A stretch of 64,000 bases of DNA from contig NZ_CP034752.1 in assembly GCF_004295645.1 (NCBI RefSeq), positions 3,038,001 to 3,102,000 of the forward strand. Direction: 5' to 3'. Position numbers and translations under genes: made by a program. The notes below the pieces were generated by a model. The model searched no databases. It was not told the DNA's origin and saw only the letters and a program-made list of their open reading frames with translations. The DNA comes from Limnobaculum zhutongyuii (lineage in GTDB: Bacteria > Pseudomonadota > Gammaproteobacteria > Enterobacterales > Enterobacteriaceae). Shown one piece after another: positions 54,155 to 63,880 of the stretch (its first letter is position 1; each line of letters opens with the position of its first letter).

Positions 54155-55237
54155 TTACCGCACCTTCAAGGTTGCCAAGCCAATCAGCACCAGCATTAAT
54201 GAGATAATCCAGAAGCGCACGATCACGCGTGGCTCCGGCCAGCCTTTCAATTCATAGTGGTGGTGAATCGGTGCCATACGGAAAATACGTTGGCCGCGAA
54301 GTTTGAACGATCCCACCTGCAGAATTACCGACAGAGTTTCAACCACAAACACCCCGCCCATAATCACCAGTAAAAACTCCTGACGCAGCAGTACGGCAAT
54401 CACACCTAAAGTACCACCCAACGCCAGTGAACCAACATCACCCATAAAGACCTGAGCTGGATAAGTGTTAAACCAGAGGAATCCCAATCCTGCACCGACA
54501 ATTGCAGTACAGAAAATCACTAACTCACCGGCATGGCGGATATAAGGAATATGCAGATAGCTGGCGAAATTGACGTTACCCGTTGCCCAGGCAACCAGAC
54601 CAAAACCAGCGGCAACAAAGACGGTTGGCATGATGGCCAGACCATCCAGGCCATCGGTCAGGTTAACTGCGTTACTGGTACCAACAATAACAAAGTAGGC
54701 CAGCAGAATATAAAGCACACCTAACTGTGGCATGACGTCTTTAAAAAACGGCACCACCAGCTGAGTCGCTGGTGTGTCTTTACCGATGGCATACATGCTA
54801 AATGCAACAATCAGGGCAATAACTGATTGCCAGAAATACTTCCAACGGGCAATTAATCCTTTGGTGTCTTTACGCACCACTTTACGGTAGTCATCTACAA
54901 AGCCAACGGCGCCATAACCCAACAGCACAAACAGTGAACACCAGATATAAGGGTTGCTCAGATTAGCCCACAGCAGTACCGAAATGGTAATAGAAGCCAG
55001 AATCATGATGCCGCCCATGGTTGGCGTACCACGTTTACTGAAGTGAGACTCAGGACCGTCGTTACGAACCACCTGACCAATCTGCAAACGCTGTAAGAAA
55101 GCAATCAGACGCGGTCCCATCCACAAAGAGATAAACAGCGCGGTCAGCAGGCTGACGATGGCGCGAAACGTCAAATAAGAAAAGACGTTAAAGCCTGAAA
55201 AAATTGAGACCAGATGTTCCGCCAGCCATACTAACAT
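54155..55237 (-). CDS. mraY: Phospho-MurNAc-pentapeptide translocase
   Basis: 360 residues, as in E. coli, with about ten membrane helices. The catalytic acidic motifs are GAVGFVDDYRKV and NLTDGLDGLAIMPT, and the C-terminal APIHHHYELKG is typical. It forms lipid I. It overlaps murF by 7 bases. Confidence 0.98.
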   Translation of the reverse strand: MLVWLAEHLVSIFSGFNVFSYLTFRAIVSLLTALFISLWMGPRLIAFLQRLQIGQVVRNDGPESHFSKRGTPTMGGIMILASITISVLLWANLSNPYIWCSLFVLLGYGAVGFVDDYRKVVRKDTKGLIARWKYFWQSVIALIVAFSMYAIGKDTPATQLVVPFFKDVMPQLGVLYILLAYFVIVGTSNAVNLTDGLDGLAIMPTVFVAAGFGLVAWATGNVNFASYLHIPYIRHAGELVIFCTAIVGAGLGFLWFNTYPAQVFMGDVGSLALGGTLGVIAVLLRQEFLLVIMGGVFVVETLSVILQVGSFKLRGQRIFRMAPIHHHYELKGWPEPRVIVRFWIISLMLVLIGLATLKVR

Positions 55238-56607
55238 TGTGCTATCTCCTGTACTCTGCGTACTACCTGCTCCATCGCGGCACTACGTGAACCTTTAACT
55301 AAAATTGTTATGATCGCATGTTCAGATAGCAACTCGCCCAGACGTTGGGCTACTGCCTCTTTATCCCTAAAGTGCTCGCCATTGCCACTTGCGTTACTAA
55401 TCATTTCACTTAAATGACCAACGCTTAATACTTTATCCACACCCGCTTCGCGGGCTGCTTCACCAACCTGACGATGGCACTGTTCGGCCTCATCACCTAA
55501 CTCACCCATATCACCAACAACCATCACCCGATAACCAGGCATAGAAGCAAGTACCTGAGCAGCTGCTGTCATCGACCCCACGTTAGCGTTATAGGTATCA
55601 TCCAACAGCAGTTTTTCTGCGCACAGTTGAACCGGAAACAAACGCCCTGGAACCGCTTTAAGTTGCGACAATCCTGATGCAACATTCTCTAAAGATGCAC
55701 CCACCGACATGGCTAACGCCGTAGCCGCCAGCGCATTGGCAATGTTGTGCTTACCCGGTAGAGGAAGTAAAACTTCCGTTTTTCCTACCGGCGTATGCAA
55801 GACAAAGCGAGTACCCTGTGGTTTTACCGCCACATCCGTGGCATAAAACTCAACCTGTTCTGTGTGGCTGGCAGAAAAACGCCATACGATTTTATCGGCC
55901 AGCAAGCTTTGCCAACCGGACAAATCATTACTATCCATATTGATGATAGCGACACCGTGGGAAGGCAAACCCTGAAAGATTTCGCCTTTAGCTTTAGCGA
56001 CGCCAGCCAGTGAACCAAATCCTTCCAGATGCGCAGCCGCCAGGTTATTTACCAGAGCGCTTTCCGGATGCGTCAACGCAGTCGTATAGGCAATCTCACC
56101 AGCATGGTTAGCGCCTAATTCAACCACGGCAAACTGATGACGCTTCGTCAGGCGTAATAACGTTAGTGGAACGCCAATATCGTTATTTAAATTGCCCGCG
56201 GTATACAGGACTTCACCACATTGCTGCAAAATGGTAGCGGTCATCTCTTTCACGCTGGTTTTGCCGGACGAACCGGTTAATGCGACTATCCGTGCAGGTA
56301 CCTGTTGTCTTACCCATCCACCCAGTTTACCCAGTGCAATACGGGTATCGGCGACAATCACCTGAGCCACATCCAACGGTAAGTGCTGACTAACTAATAA
56401 AGCACTGGCCCCCTGATTGATTGCCTCTGCGGCAAAATCATGCGCATCAAAACGCTCGCCCTTCAGGGCAATAAACAAACAGCCAGCGACAATTTTACGG
56501 GTGTCAGTAACAACATCAACAATTTGCTGCCCGGTAATATCTGCCGTAGAGGCGATAAGTTTACCACCGACCACCTCGGCCAGCTGTTTCAGGGTAATGG
56601 GAATCAT
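55231..56607 (-). CDS. murF: UDP-MurNAc-tripeptide--D-alanyl-D-alanine ligase
   Basis: 458 residues (E. coli 452). ATP loop ALTGSSGKTSVKEMTA, ELGANHAGEI and LLDDTYNANVGSMTAA are present. It adds D-Ala-D-Ala made by DdlB. It overlaps murE by 4 bases and mraY by 7. Confidence 0.98.
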   Translation of the reverse strand: MIPITLKQLAEVVGGKLIASTADITGQQIVDVVTDTRKIVAGCLFIALKGERFDAHDFAAEAINQGASALLVSQHLPLDVAQVIVADTRIALGKLGGWVRQQVPARIVALTGSSGKTSVKEMTATILQQCGEVLYTAGNLNNDIGVPLTLLRLTKRHQFAVVELGANHAGEIAYTTALTHPESALVNNLAAAHLEGFGSLAGVAKAKGEIFQGLPSHGVAIINMDSNDLSGWQSLLADKIVWRFSASHTEQVEFYATDVAVKPQGTRFVLHTPVGKTEVLLPLPGKHNIANALAATALAMSVGASLENVASGLSQLKAVPGRLFPVQLCAEKLLLDDTYNANVGSMTAAAQVLASMPGYRVMVVGDMGELGDEAEQCHRQVGEAAREAGVDKVLSVGHLSEMISNASGNGEHFRDKEAVAQRLGELLSEHAIITILVKGSRSAAMEQVVRRVQEIAQC

Positions 56608-58103
56608 ACTAATACCCCTGCCGCCATACCCAGTAAATTCGCTACTGTGGTACGGTCAGAATAATCTAATCGACGATTGCCAATCAGTTGGTAATCTTCA
56701 TGGCCTTTACCGGCAATCACCACCACATCATCAGGAGCGGCCTGCATAACCACACTGGTTACAGCCTCTGCCCGACCGTGAATCACATTGGCACGTTTGG
56801 TATCGGTAAATCCGGTCAGGATATCGGCTACAATCGCCTGAGGATCTTCACTACGAGGGTTATCATCAGTAACAATAACGCGATCGGCAAACTGTTCAGC
56901 AACACCGCCCATTAGCGGGCGCTTACCACGGTCACGATCCCCGCCGCAGCCGAACACACACCACAATTCACCCTTACAGTGCAGTCTTGCCGCTTCCAGA
57001 GCTTTTTCCAGCGCATCTGGCGTATGGGCATAATCAACCACCACCGTCGGTCGACCTGGTGCAGTAAACACTTCCATACGACCACAAACAGGCTGTAAAT
57101 TCGGCGCAGATTCTACCAGATGATTCAGTGAATAACCTAGTGACAACAGCGTGGTCAAAGCAACCAGTAGATTGCTAACGTTAAATGCACCCAGCAAGCG
57201 GCTTTCCACCACACCACCGCCCCAGCTGGAGTCAAACTTCACCGTCGCGCCATTATCGTGATAAGAAATCTCACTGGCTTTTAACCAACGTCCCTGCCAG
57301 CCCTGAGGAAGGTTATCTTCCATCGTGACTGCAATTGCATTTGGCATTGCCGCTATACGACGAGCACCTACCGCGTCATCCACATTGATGATAGCTTCAC
57401 CAACCTGATGACGTTCGAACAGTCGCCATTTAGCCGCTTCGTACCCTTCCATGCTGCCATGGTAATCAAGGTGGTCACGACTCAGGTTAGTAAAGGCCGC
57501 AGCGGCAAAATTCAGCGCAGCAACCCGCTCCTGAACTAAACCGTGGGAAGAGACTTCCATTGCGGTAAAGGTCGCACCGCTTTTCACCAGTTCATTCAGC
57601 TCACGCTGTACGTCAACTGCCGAGCCGGTGGTATTCTCTGTTGGTACCACATGACCTAACAAACCATTTCCTACGGTACCCATCACCGCGCTTCTTTCTC
57701 CCAGAAGCTGGCTCCACTGCGCTAACAGTTGAGTGGTGGTGGTTTTACCGTTGGTTCCGGTTACCCCAACTAAACGCATTTTTTCTGACGGCTGCTGGTA
57801 AAAACGACCCGCAATAGCCGACAAATGTAAATTCAGATGTTCAATATAGATAACGGGAACACCGTGAGACATCACAACCGTGCCGTTAGGTGCTTCCCCT
57901 TCCGCTTCGGCAATGACTGCCGCCACGCCCTGAGCAATCGCCTGAGAAATATAGCGACGCCCATCCACTTTATGGCCCACAATGGCAATAAACAGATCGC
58001 CAGAGGCCGCCACGCGACTATCCAGCGTCATCTCTTTTAACTTGCGCTCAGGAACCTGAATATTCCACGGAGCGAGCAGATCGCTTAAATTAAGATCGGC
58101 CAC
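56604..58103 (-). CDS. murE: UDP-MurNAc-L-Ala-D-Glu--meso-diaminopimelate ligase
   Basis: 499 residues (E. coli 495). ATP loop GVTGTNGKTTTTQLLAQW, and the DNPR motif (VTDDNPRSEDP) that selects meso-diaminopimelate, so the wall is of the Gram-negative mDAP type. It overlaps the end of ftsI by 14 bases, as is common in enterics. Confidence 0.98.
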   Translation of the reverse strand: MADLNLSDLLAPWNIQVPERKLKEMTLDSRVAASGDLFIAIVGHKVDGRRYISQAIAQGVAAVIAEAEGEAPNGTVVMSHGVPVIYIEHLNLHLSAIAGRFYQQPSEKMRLVGVTGTNGKTTTTQLLAQWSQLLGERSAVMGTVGNGLLGHVVPTENTTGSAVDVQRELNELVKSGATFTAMEVSSHGLVQERVAALNFAAAAFTNLSRDHLDYHGSMEGYEAAKWRLFERHQVGEAIINVDDAVGARRIAAMPNAIAVTMEDNLPQGWQGRWLKASEISYHDNGATVKFDSSWGGGVVESRLLGAFNVSNLLVALTTLLSLGYSLNHLVESAPNLQPVCGRMEVFTAPGRPTVVVDYAHTPDALEKALEAARLHCKGELWCVFGCGGDRDRGKRPLMGGVAEQFADRVIVTDDNPRSEDPQAIVADILTGFTDTKRANVIHGRAEAVTSVVMQAAPDDVVVIAGKGHEDYQLIGNRRLDYSDRTTVANLLGMAAGVLV

Positions 58104-59859
58104 CGGAAGCTCCTTTCTGATTAATCACTAATTCGTTTTTATCCGTTACGGGCAATGCATCAGGCTCGATATTCATTGTCCGTAAAACCCCGCCCATAAT
58201 TGCGCCAAAAACCGGCGCAGAAACGGCACCACCATAATACTGACCAGCACCAGGATCGTTAATGACCACCACCAGCGCATAACGCGGCTTACTGGCTGGT
58301 GCCAGACCGGCCGTATAGGCGATATATTTATTAATATAACCACCGTTAGGCCCCACTTTCTTCGCGGTACCGGTTTTGATTGCTATACGATAACCTTTCA
58401 CTGCGGCTTTAGTACCACCGCCTCCGGGTAAGGCTACTGATTCCATCATATGAACCACGGTACGAACGGTACTCTCCGGAAAAATGCGTTTTCCCTGTAC
58501 CGGCGGGTCAATTTTGGTAATAGAAAGCGGACGATAAACGCCAAAGCTTCCCATGGTTGCATAAGCTCGCGCTAACTGTAATGGCGTTACCATTAGCCCG
58601 TAGCCAAATGAGAAGGTGGCCCTCTCTATGTCAGACCACCGTTTTTTTTGTAAAAACAAGCCACTGCTTTCTCCGACCAATCCCAAATTGGTAGGTTGTC
58701 CCAGCCCAAAGCGCGAGTAAGTATCAACTAACGCATCGGCGGGCATATCCAACGCCAGATGAGAAACACCGACGTTACTGGATTTTTGTAAAATACCGGT
58801 AACGGTCAGTTCAGGATAAAGCGCAACGTCTTTTATCTCATGACCATTTACCCGATACGGTCTGGTATTCAATACTGAATTTTCTTTGATGATGCCGCGA
58901 TCTAACGCCGTCATAACCACCATCGGTTTAACGGTTGAGCCCGGTTCAAAAATGTCAGTTATCGCCCGATTACGGAAGAAATCTTCCGGTGAGCCAACCC
59001 GGTTATTTGGGTTATAGGAAGGGCTGTTAACCATGGCCAGAATTTCGCCGGTGTTCACATCTACCAGCACCGCGGTACCCGATTCCGCTTTGTTAGCGGC
59101 AACCGCATTACTCAACTCGCGGTAAACCAACGCCTGAAGACGCTCATCAATACTTAGCGTCAGGTTGTGAGCAGCCTGGCTATCCACGGAAGAGATATCT
59201 TCAATCACCCGACCATAACGATCTTTACGTACCGTACGCTCGCCAGATTTACCCACCAGCTTATCTTCAAAGCTTTTTTCAATACCTTCCAGACCGTTAT
59301 CATCAATATTGGTAAAACCCACAATGTGGGCAGTTACCGGGCCTGCAGGATAGAAACGACGAGATTCACGCTTTAGGTAGATACCCGGAAGTTTAAGCTT
59401 ACGAACATACTCCGCGGTTTCTGAATTGATTTGGCGCGCTAAATAGACAAAGCGTCCTTTAGGATTAGCATTAATTTTCTCTGACAGCTTATCCAGAGGC
59501 AAACCGACAACATCAGCCAGCGCTTTCCAATGCATGTCTTGTGAAATACCGCCGCGCTCATTCAGCTCTTTTGGATCGGCCCAAATTGCATTTACCGGAA
59601 CGCTAACCGCCAATGGACGACCAAAGCGATCGGAGATCATGCCGCGAACGGTGGGAACTTCCTGCACCCGTAAAGAGCGCATATCCCCTTCTTTAACCAG
59701 TTTGTCTGGCTCGATAACCTGTAACCATGCAGCGCGAGCAATTAACCCAAACATGGCTAATACAATGAACAAACAGAGCAAACCAAAACGCCAGCTTACA
59801 AAGCCGGCCTCATTTTCAGGACGTTTTACTTTAATCTTATTGGTTCGTGCTGCTTTCAT
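58090..59859 (-). CDS. ftsI: Septal transpeptidase PBP3 (FtsI)
   Basis: 589 residues (E. coli 588). An N-terminal membrane helix (LLCLFIVLAMFGLIARAAWL) is followed by the dimerisation domain with VRGMISDRFGRPLAVS. The transpeptidase motifs are SxxK in EPGSTVKP (about 307), SSN in QKSSNVGVSH and KTGT in AIKTGTAKK. It crosslinks septal peptidoglycan and is the target of aztreonam and cephalexin. No altered residue is seen in the motifs. It starts 80 bp after ftsL. Confidence 0.98.
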   Translation of the reverse strand: MKAARTNKIKVKRPENEAGFVSWRFGLLCLFIVLAMFGLIARAAWLQVIEPDKLVKEGDMRSLRVQEVPTVRGMISDRFGRPLAVSVPVNAIWADPKELNERGGISQDMHWKALADVVGLPLDKLSEKINANPKGRFVYLARQINSETAEYVRKLKLPGIYLKRESRRFYPAGPVTAHIVGFTNIDDNGLEGIEKSFEDKLVGKSGERTVRKDRYGRVIEDISSVDSQAAHNLTLSIDERLQALVYRELSNAVAANKAESGTAVLVDVNTGEILAMVNSPSYNPNNRVGSPEDFFRNRAITDIFEPGSTVKPMVVMTALDRGIIKENSVLNTRPYRVNGHEIKDVALYPELTVTGILQKSSNVGVSHLALDMPADALVDTYSRFGLGQPTNLGLVGESSGLFLQKKRWSDIERATFSFGYGLMVTPLQLARAYATMGSFGVYRPLSITKIDPPVQGKRIFPESTVRTVVHMMESVALPGGGGTKAAVKGYRIAIKTGTAKKVGPNGGYINKYIAYTAGLAPASKPRYALVVVINDPGAGQYYGGAVSAPVFGAIMGGVLRTMNIEPDALPVTDKNELVINQKGASGGRS

Positions 59860-59939
59860 CTCATTTCATTAGCCATGGTAAGTTCATCAATCCATTAATT
59901 TGTAACGTGCTCCGCACGTCGACTGTTTTACCAGTACTT

Positions 59940-60263
59940 TTATTGCTTCTGGATAACTATTTGTTCCTGATCCGGTGTTACATGCAGCATTTGCAGCTTT
60001 TCATTAGCCAGACGTTCAATACGGCTATGGTCAGCCAGCGCATTTTCTTCCAGAATCAGGTTACGCCACTCAATTTCCAGCGCTTCACGTTCTAAAATCA
60101 GTTGTTCACGCTCTGCGGTTAGCAAACGTGTCCGGTGGCTGGATAACACCACCGCAATCGCTGATACCAGAACCAACACAGTCAGCAACAGTGGTAACTT
60201 TGCGTTACGCAGCAAATCATCACCGATGATGCTGGCTAAACTGTGGCGCTCATTCGATATCAT
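59940..60263 (-). CDS. ftsL: Cell division protein FtsL
   Basis: 107 residues (E. coli 121, which has a longer N-terminus). Short cytoplasmic part SNERHSLASIIGDDLLRNAK, one membrane helix, then a leucine-zipper-like periplasmic coil EREQLILEREALEIEWRNLI. It forms the FtsQLB complex that activates FtsWI. It overlaps rsmH by 4 bases. Confidence 0.95.
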   Translation of the reverse strand: MISNERHSLASIIGDDLLRNAKLPLLLTVLVLVSAIAVVLSSHRTRLLTAEREQLILEREALEIEWRNLILEENALADHSRIERLANEKLQMLHVTPDQEQIVIQKQ

Positions 60264-61201
60264 TCAGCGGTCCTTTGGGCAATACGCAACACCGAGCTAC
60301 GCGCCCGTGCGTTATCGGCCACTTCCTGCTCAGACGGCATCATTTTTCCCAGCGCTTTTAATTTTCTTGCGCCATGTTGTCTTAACTGCTCTTCAGTCAA
60401 CGGAATTCCCGCCGGAACCTGTGGCCCTTTGCTATGTTGGCGGATAAAACGTTTAACAATACGGTCTTCCAGTGAATGAAAACTGATAACGGAAAGGCGT
60501 CCACCTTCCGTCAATGCTTCCAGAGAACCATCCAGCGCGCGCTCAATCTCTTCCAGTTCACTGTTGATATAAATTCTGATCGCCTGAAAGCTACGAGTCG
60601 CCGGATGCTTATGTTTGTCACGAATCGGGGTTGCCGTTGCAATAACTTCTGCCAACTCATGAGTGCGCGTCATTGGCTCGGTACGATTACGCTCAACGAT
60701 GCCCCGGGCAATACGCTTGGCAAACCGCTCTTCACCAAAGGTTTTTAGTACCCAGGCAATGTCTTCTTCTTCCGCTTTTAGCAGCCACTGTGCCGCTGAC
60801 AGACCACGTGTCGGGTCCATACGCATATCCAGTGGCCCATCACGCATAAATGAGAAACCGCGTTCAGCATCATCCAACTGTGGGGAAGAGACGCCTAAAT
60901 CCAGCAGAATGCCGTCTATCTTGCCTTCTAAGCCAAGGTCGCGGACATAGCTGGCCAGCTCGGAAAAAGGACCATGAATAATGGAGAAACGAGAGTCTGA
61001 AATTGCAGATGCGGCTTCAATCGCCTGAGGGTCGCGGTCTATTGCAATCAGACGCCCCTGAGGTCCCAACTGGGATAGGATCAGGCGCGAGTGTCCACCA
61101 CGGCCAAAAGTACCGTCAATATAGATACCATCCTGTCGAATGCTTAAGGCATTAACTGCTTCATCCAAAAGCACCGTGGTGTGCTGATAATTATTCAACA
61201 T
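60260..61201 (-). CDS. rsmH: 16S rRNA m4C1402 methyltransferase
   Basis: 313 residues, as in E. coli RsmH (MraW). AdoMet motif IDGTFGRGGHSRLILSQLG, and GILLDLGVSSPQLDDAERGF are typical. It N4-methylates C1402 in the ribosomal P site. It starts 3 bp after mraZ, the fixed mraZ-rsmH pair. Confidence 0.98.
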   Translation of the reverse strand: MLNNYQHTTVLLDEAVNALSIRQDGIYIDGTFGRGGHSRLILSQLGPQGRLIAIDRDPQAIEAASAISDSRFSIIHGPFSELASYVRDLGLEGKIDGILLDLGVSSPQLDDAERGFSFMRDGPLDMRMDPTRGLSAAQWLLKAEEEDIAWVLKTFGEERFAKRIARGIVERNRTEPMTRTHELAEVIATATPIRDKHKHPATRSFQAIRIYINSELEEIERALDGSLEALTEGGRLSVISFHSLEDRIVKRFIRQHSKGPQVPAGIPLTEEQLRQHGARKLKALGKMMPSEQEVADNARARSSVLRIAQRTAE

Positions 61202-61204
61202 AGC

Positions 61205-61663
61205 TTATAATGAAAAATCCTGTAACCGCTCTGAGAGAGGTGACTTAGCAGACTGCTCAGCCTCGATGTCTTCCTTAACTTGTTGATACCAGGCCTCTTC
61301 ACTCCACAGTTCAAATTTATTGAACTGCCCGACCAGCATCACTTCTTTTACTAAAAGCGCATGTTGCCGCAATGTATTCGCTATCAATACACGACCAGCG
61401 CTATCCAACTGACATTCACTGGCATGGCCTAATAACAGGCGCTGTACTCTGCGCTCTGCCGGATTCATGCTGGATAGCCGGGATAGCTTCTGTTCAATTT
61501 TTTCCCATTCAGGGAGGGGGTAAAGCAACAGGCACGGCTGATGGAGGTCAATGGTACATACCAATTGTCCTTCACATTCATCCAGCAGTGAATCCCGATA
61601 GCGAGTGGGGATAGCTAATCGCCCCTTACTATCAAGATTTATTGTTGTTGCTCCACGAAACAT
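61205..61663 (-). CDS. mraZ: Transcriptional regulator MraZ
   Basis: 152 residues from MFRGATTINLDSKGRLAIPT, the E. coli length. The ATG at 61663 has AAGGAG 10 bases upstream; a TTG eight codons earlier is rejected. Two SpoVT/AbrB-like half-domains: DSKGRLAIPTRYR and DSAGRVLIANTLR. It forms a ring that binds TGGG-type repeats upstream and represses its own operon. It heads the dcw cluster. Confidence 0.97.
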   Translation of the reverse strand: MFRGATTINLDSKGRLAIPTRYRDSLLDECEGQLVCTIDLHQPCLLLYPLPEWEKIEQKLSRLSSMNPAERRVQRLLLGHASECQLDSAGRVLIANTLRQHALLVKEVMLVGQFNKFELWSEEAWYQQVKEDIEAEQSAKSPLSERLQDFSL

Positions 61664-61691
61664 GGGCGGGTCACTCCTTCGCGACAAGTTT

Positions 61692-61716
61692 TACCACTTT
61701 ACCCCACAAATTCCCA
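61692..61716 (-). promoter_or_regulatory. MraZ-binding repeats
   Basis: On the minus strand TGGGA (61712-61716), TGGGG (61702-61706) and TGGTA (61692-61696) are spaced by exactly 5 bases each, the direct-repeat layout recognised by the MraZ ring. They lie between the promoter and the mraZ start. Confidence 0.9.
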
Positions 61717-61725
61717 CTTGAATAG

Positions 61726-61755
61726 AGTTTACGGAGGGTATTAAAAGCTTGTCAA
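61726..61755 (-). promoter_or_regulatory. mra promoter of the dcw cluster
   Basis: Minus-strand TTGACA (61750-61755), 18 bp, TAAACT (61726-61731). This closely resembles the E. coli Pmra promoter as recalled. It should drive much of the transcription from mraZ down to ftsW and beyond. Confidence 0.85.
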
Positions 61756-62189
61756 GACGAAGAACCGCGACTTTACACTAAATAGAGGGGCTATTTAGCT
61801 TTCTGAAAATAGAATAAATGCGTGTTAAGTTTAAAGAAATCAAACTAACAATATGAATAATAATAATTATTTAATTAATTCAATATCAGAGTAGCTGGCG
61901 GTTAACAGCGTTGGCAATCAATCAATAAAAAATCCGTTAATATAAAAAAAATGTTTCTATAACCACTACAGCATAAATCTGACACGATCTGATGTGAATG
62001 GAAGGGAATAGATGTGGTTGGCTATTTTACTCGTCAATCTTACCGATACTTTAGCGCGTAATAGTAACATAACGTAACGCTTTGGAGTAAGCTCAATACC
62101 GCTTACTGACAACAAAAATAAGGGGCCAATTGCAGGCCCCTTATGGTTTTCTCAGATTATCAAAGTGATACTCTTAAATACTTTACAAA
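61756..62189. other. Intergenic region between cra and mraZ
   Basis: About 430 bp with no credible gene. It is AT-rich (especially 61800-61960) and holds the cra terminator at 62118-62144. No further repeats or conserved sites were recognised. Confidence 0.6.
62118..62144 (-). terminator. cra terminator
   Basis: Stem ATAAGGGGCC/GGCCCCTTAT with a 7-base loop, followed on the minus strand by TTTTG. It lies 45 bp after the cra stop. Confidence 0.88.
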
Positions 62190-63194
62190 CTATACGCGGC
62201 TCAAACTGCCGCGACGGAACAAGCTGCGTCGAATGCGTGTCAGTCCTGGTTTTGGTTTCTGAGTTTCATCAATACTTGCCAGTACTAACTCCAATACTCG
62301 TTCTGCAACTTCTCTGTGACGTTGAGCAACGGATAATACCGGACACTCAAGGAAATCCAACAGTTCGTTATCACCAAAAGTGGCAATCGCCAGATCGGCA
62401 GGCAGGCGCCCTTGCTTCTGCAAGATCACATCCATCACACCCTGTAGCAATGAGAATGATGTGGTATAAATTGCCTGAGGAATCGGATTCGATTCCAGCC
62501 AGTTTTTAAACACTTCTGCTGCTGATTCACGCTCATAACTGTTGGCATAAATATAGCTAACCTGACGCTTGTCCCCTTTCCACGCCTGACGGAACCCCTG
62601 CTCACGCAACTGGCTGACGGATAATTCAGGTAATGCACCAAGATAGGCCACGCTATCTGCTTTAAAATTACGTAACTCTGACGCCAGCATTTCTGCATCT
62701 TCGTAGTCAGCCCCAACAACGCTGATAAAATGCTCACGATCCAACGCACGGTCCAGAGCGATAATCGGTAGAGAACTGTTTACCCAACGCTGATAGAACG
62801 GATGCTCCGGCGGCAACGCGGTGGAGATAATCAGGGCATCCACTTTGCGTTGCAATAAGTGCTCAACGCAGCGCATTTCATTATCCGGCTGGTCTTCAGA
62901 ACAGGCTATAAGCAACTGATAGCCCCGCTGGCGCGCCTGACGTTCAAGATAGTTAGCAATTCTTGTATAGCTGGTGTTTTCTAAATCAGGAATAACCAGC
63001 CCGATAGAACGTGTACGACCGGCACGTAAGCCAGCAGCAACCGCATTAGGTTGATAATTATGTTCCCGGACTACCGCCATGACTTTCTCAACTGTTTTAT
63101 CGCTCACACGATATTGCTTGGCTTTGCCATTAATGACATAGCTGGCCGTCGTGCGTGAAACACCAGCGAGACGCGCAATTTCATCCAGTTTCAC
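62190..63194 (-). CDS. cra: Catabolite repressor/activator (FruR)
   Basis: 334 residues, as in E. coli Cra. LacI-type helix-turn-helix at the N-terminus (MKLDEIARLAGVSRTTASYV) and a hinge (NAVAAGLRAGRTRSIGL). The effector domain binds fructose 1-phosphate. It controls the direction of carbon flow, repressing glycolytic and activating gluconeogenic genes. It lies between ilvIH and mraZ as in E. coli. Confidence 0.98.
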   Translation of the reverse strand: MKLDEIARLAGVSRTTASYVINGKAKQYRVSDKTVEKVMAVVREHNYQPNAVAAGLRAGRTRSIGLVIPDLENTSYTRIANYLERQARQRGYQLLIACSEDQPDNEMRCVEHLLQRKVDALIISTALPPEHPFYQRWVNSSLPIIALDRALDREHFISVVGADYEDAEMLASELRNFKADSVAYLGALPELSVSQLREQGFRQAWKGDKRQVSYIYANSYERESAAEVFKNWLESNPIPQAIYTTSFSLLQGVMDVILQKQGRLPADLAIATFGDNELLDFLECPVLSVAQRHREVAERVLELVLASIDETQKPKPGLTRIRRSLFRRGSLSRV

Positions 63195-63337
63195 GTTAAC
63201 CCCTTAAGTATCAATTCGCCCCGTCATTGGTGGCATAATAACCATAATAATATAAATGGCTTTAAGTAATGTAGATCTAACCCAAGATATGACGATTCAG
63301 CAACTGCTTAATCCATTCAGTCAGTGTAATACAAAAT

Positions 63338-63362
63338 AAAAAGCCCTACGCCACCGGCAGAG
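63338..63362 (-). terminator. Probable ilvIH terminator
   Basis: On the minus strand an imperfect stem (GCTCTGCC region with GGCGTAGGGC) is followed by TTTTTATTTTG. It lies about 25 bp after the ilvH stop. The stem has wobble pairs, so strength is uncertain. Confidence 0.55.
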
Positions 63363-63386
63363 CCCCTGTTTTTGTCTGAAAAATGG

Positions 63387-63878
63387 TTAACGCATAATCC
63401 GCTCACCGCGTCCAACACCAACGATTCCTGAACGGGCAACTTCAACAATTTCACCGGCTTCACGAATAGCGGCTAAAAACGCATCCAGTTTACTGCTGGT
63501 GCCTACCAGCTGAACAGTATACAACGAGGATGTAACATCCACGATCTGCCCACGGAAAATGTCTGCACAGCGCTTAACCTCTTCCCTACCGTCACCGGAA
63601 GTACGCAATTTCACCAGCATGATTTCACGTTCAACACAGTCACCATCGGTCAGTTCGGATACCCGCAGAACATCAACCAACTTATGCAGCTGTTTTTCTA
63701 TCTGCTCCAATACTTTCGCATCACCTTTAGTGTGAATCGTCATACGCGAAAGAGTCGGATCGTCCGTTGGCGCGACGGTCAGGCTTTCAATGTTATATCC
63801 CCGTTGAGAAAACAGGCCAATCACCCGCGACAGAGCGCCGGATTCATTCTCCAGTAGTACTGATAATATACGGCGCAT
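63387..63878 (-). CDS. ilvH: Acetolactate synthase III small (regulatory) subunit
   Basis: 163 residues from MRRILSVLLENESGALSRVI, the E. coli IlvH length; GAGGAGC precedes this ATG and an upstream in-frame start is rejected. The N-terminal ACT domain (NESGALSRVIGLFSQRGYNI) binds valine for feedback inhibition; the C-terminal domain contacts IlvI. It starts 2 bp after the ilvI stop. Confidence 0.97.
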   Translation of the reverse strand: MRRILSVLLENESGALSRVIGLFSQRGYNIESLTVAPTDDPTLSRMTIHTKGDAKVLEQIEKQLHKLVDVLRVSELTDGDCVEREIMLVKLRTSGDGREEVKRCADIFRGQIVDVTSSLYTVQLVGTSSKLDAFLAAIREAGEIVEVARSGIVGVGRGERIMR

Positions 63879-63880
63879 AA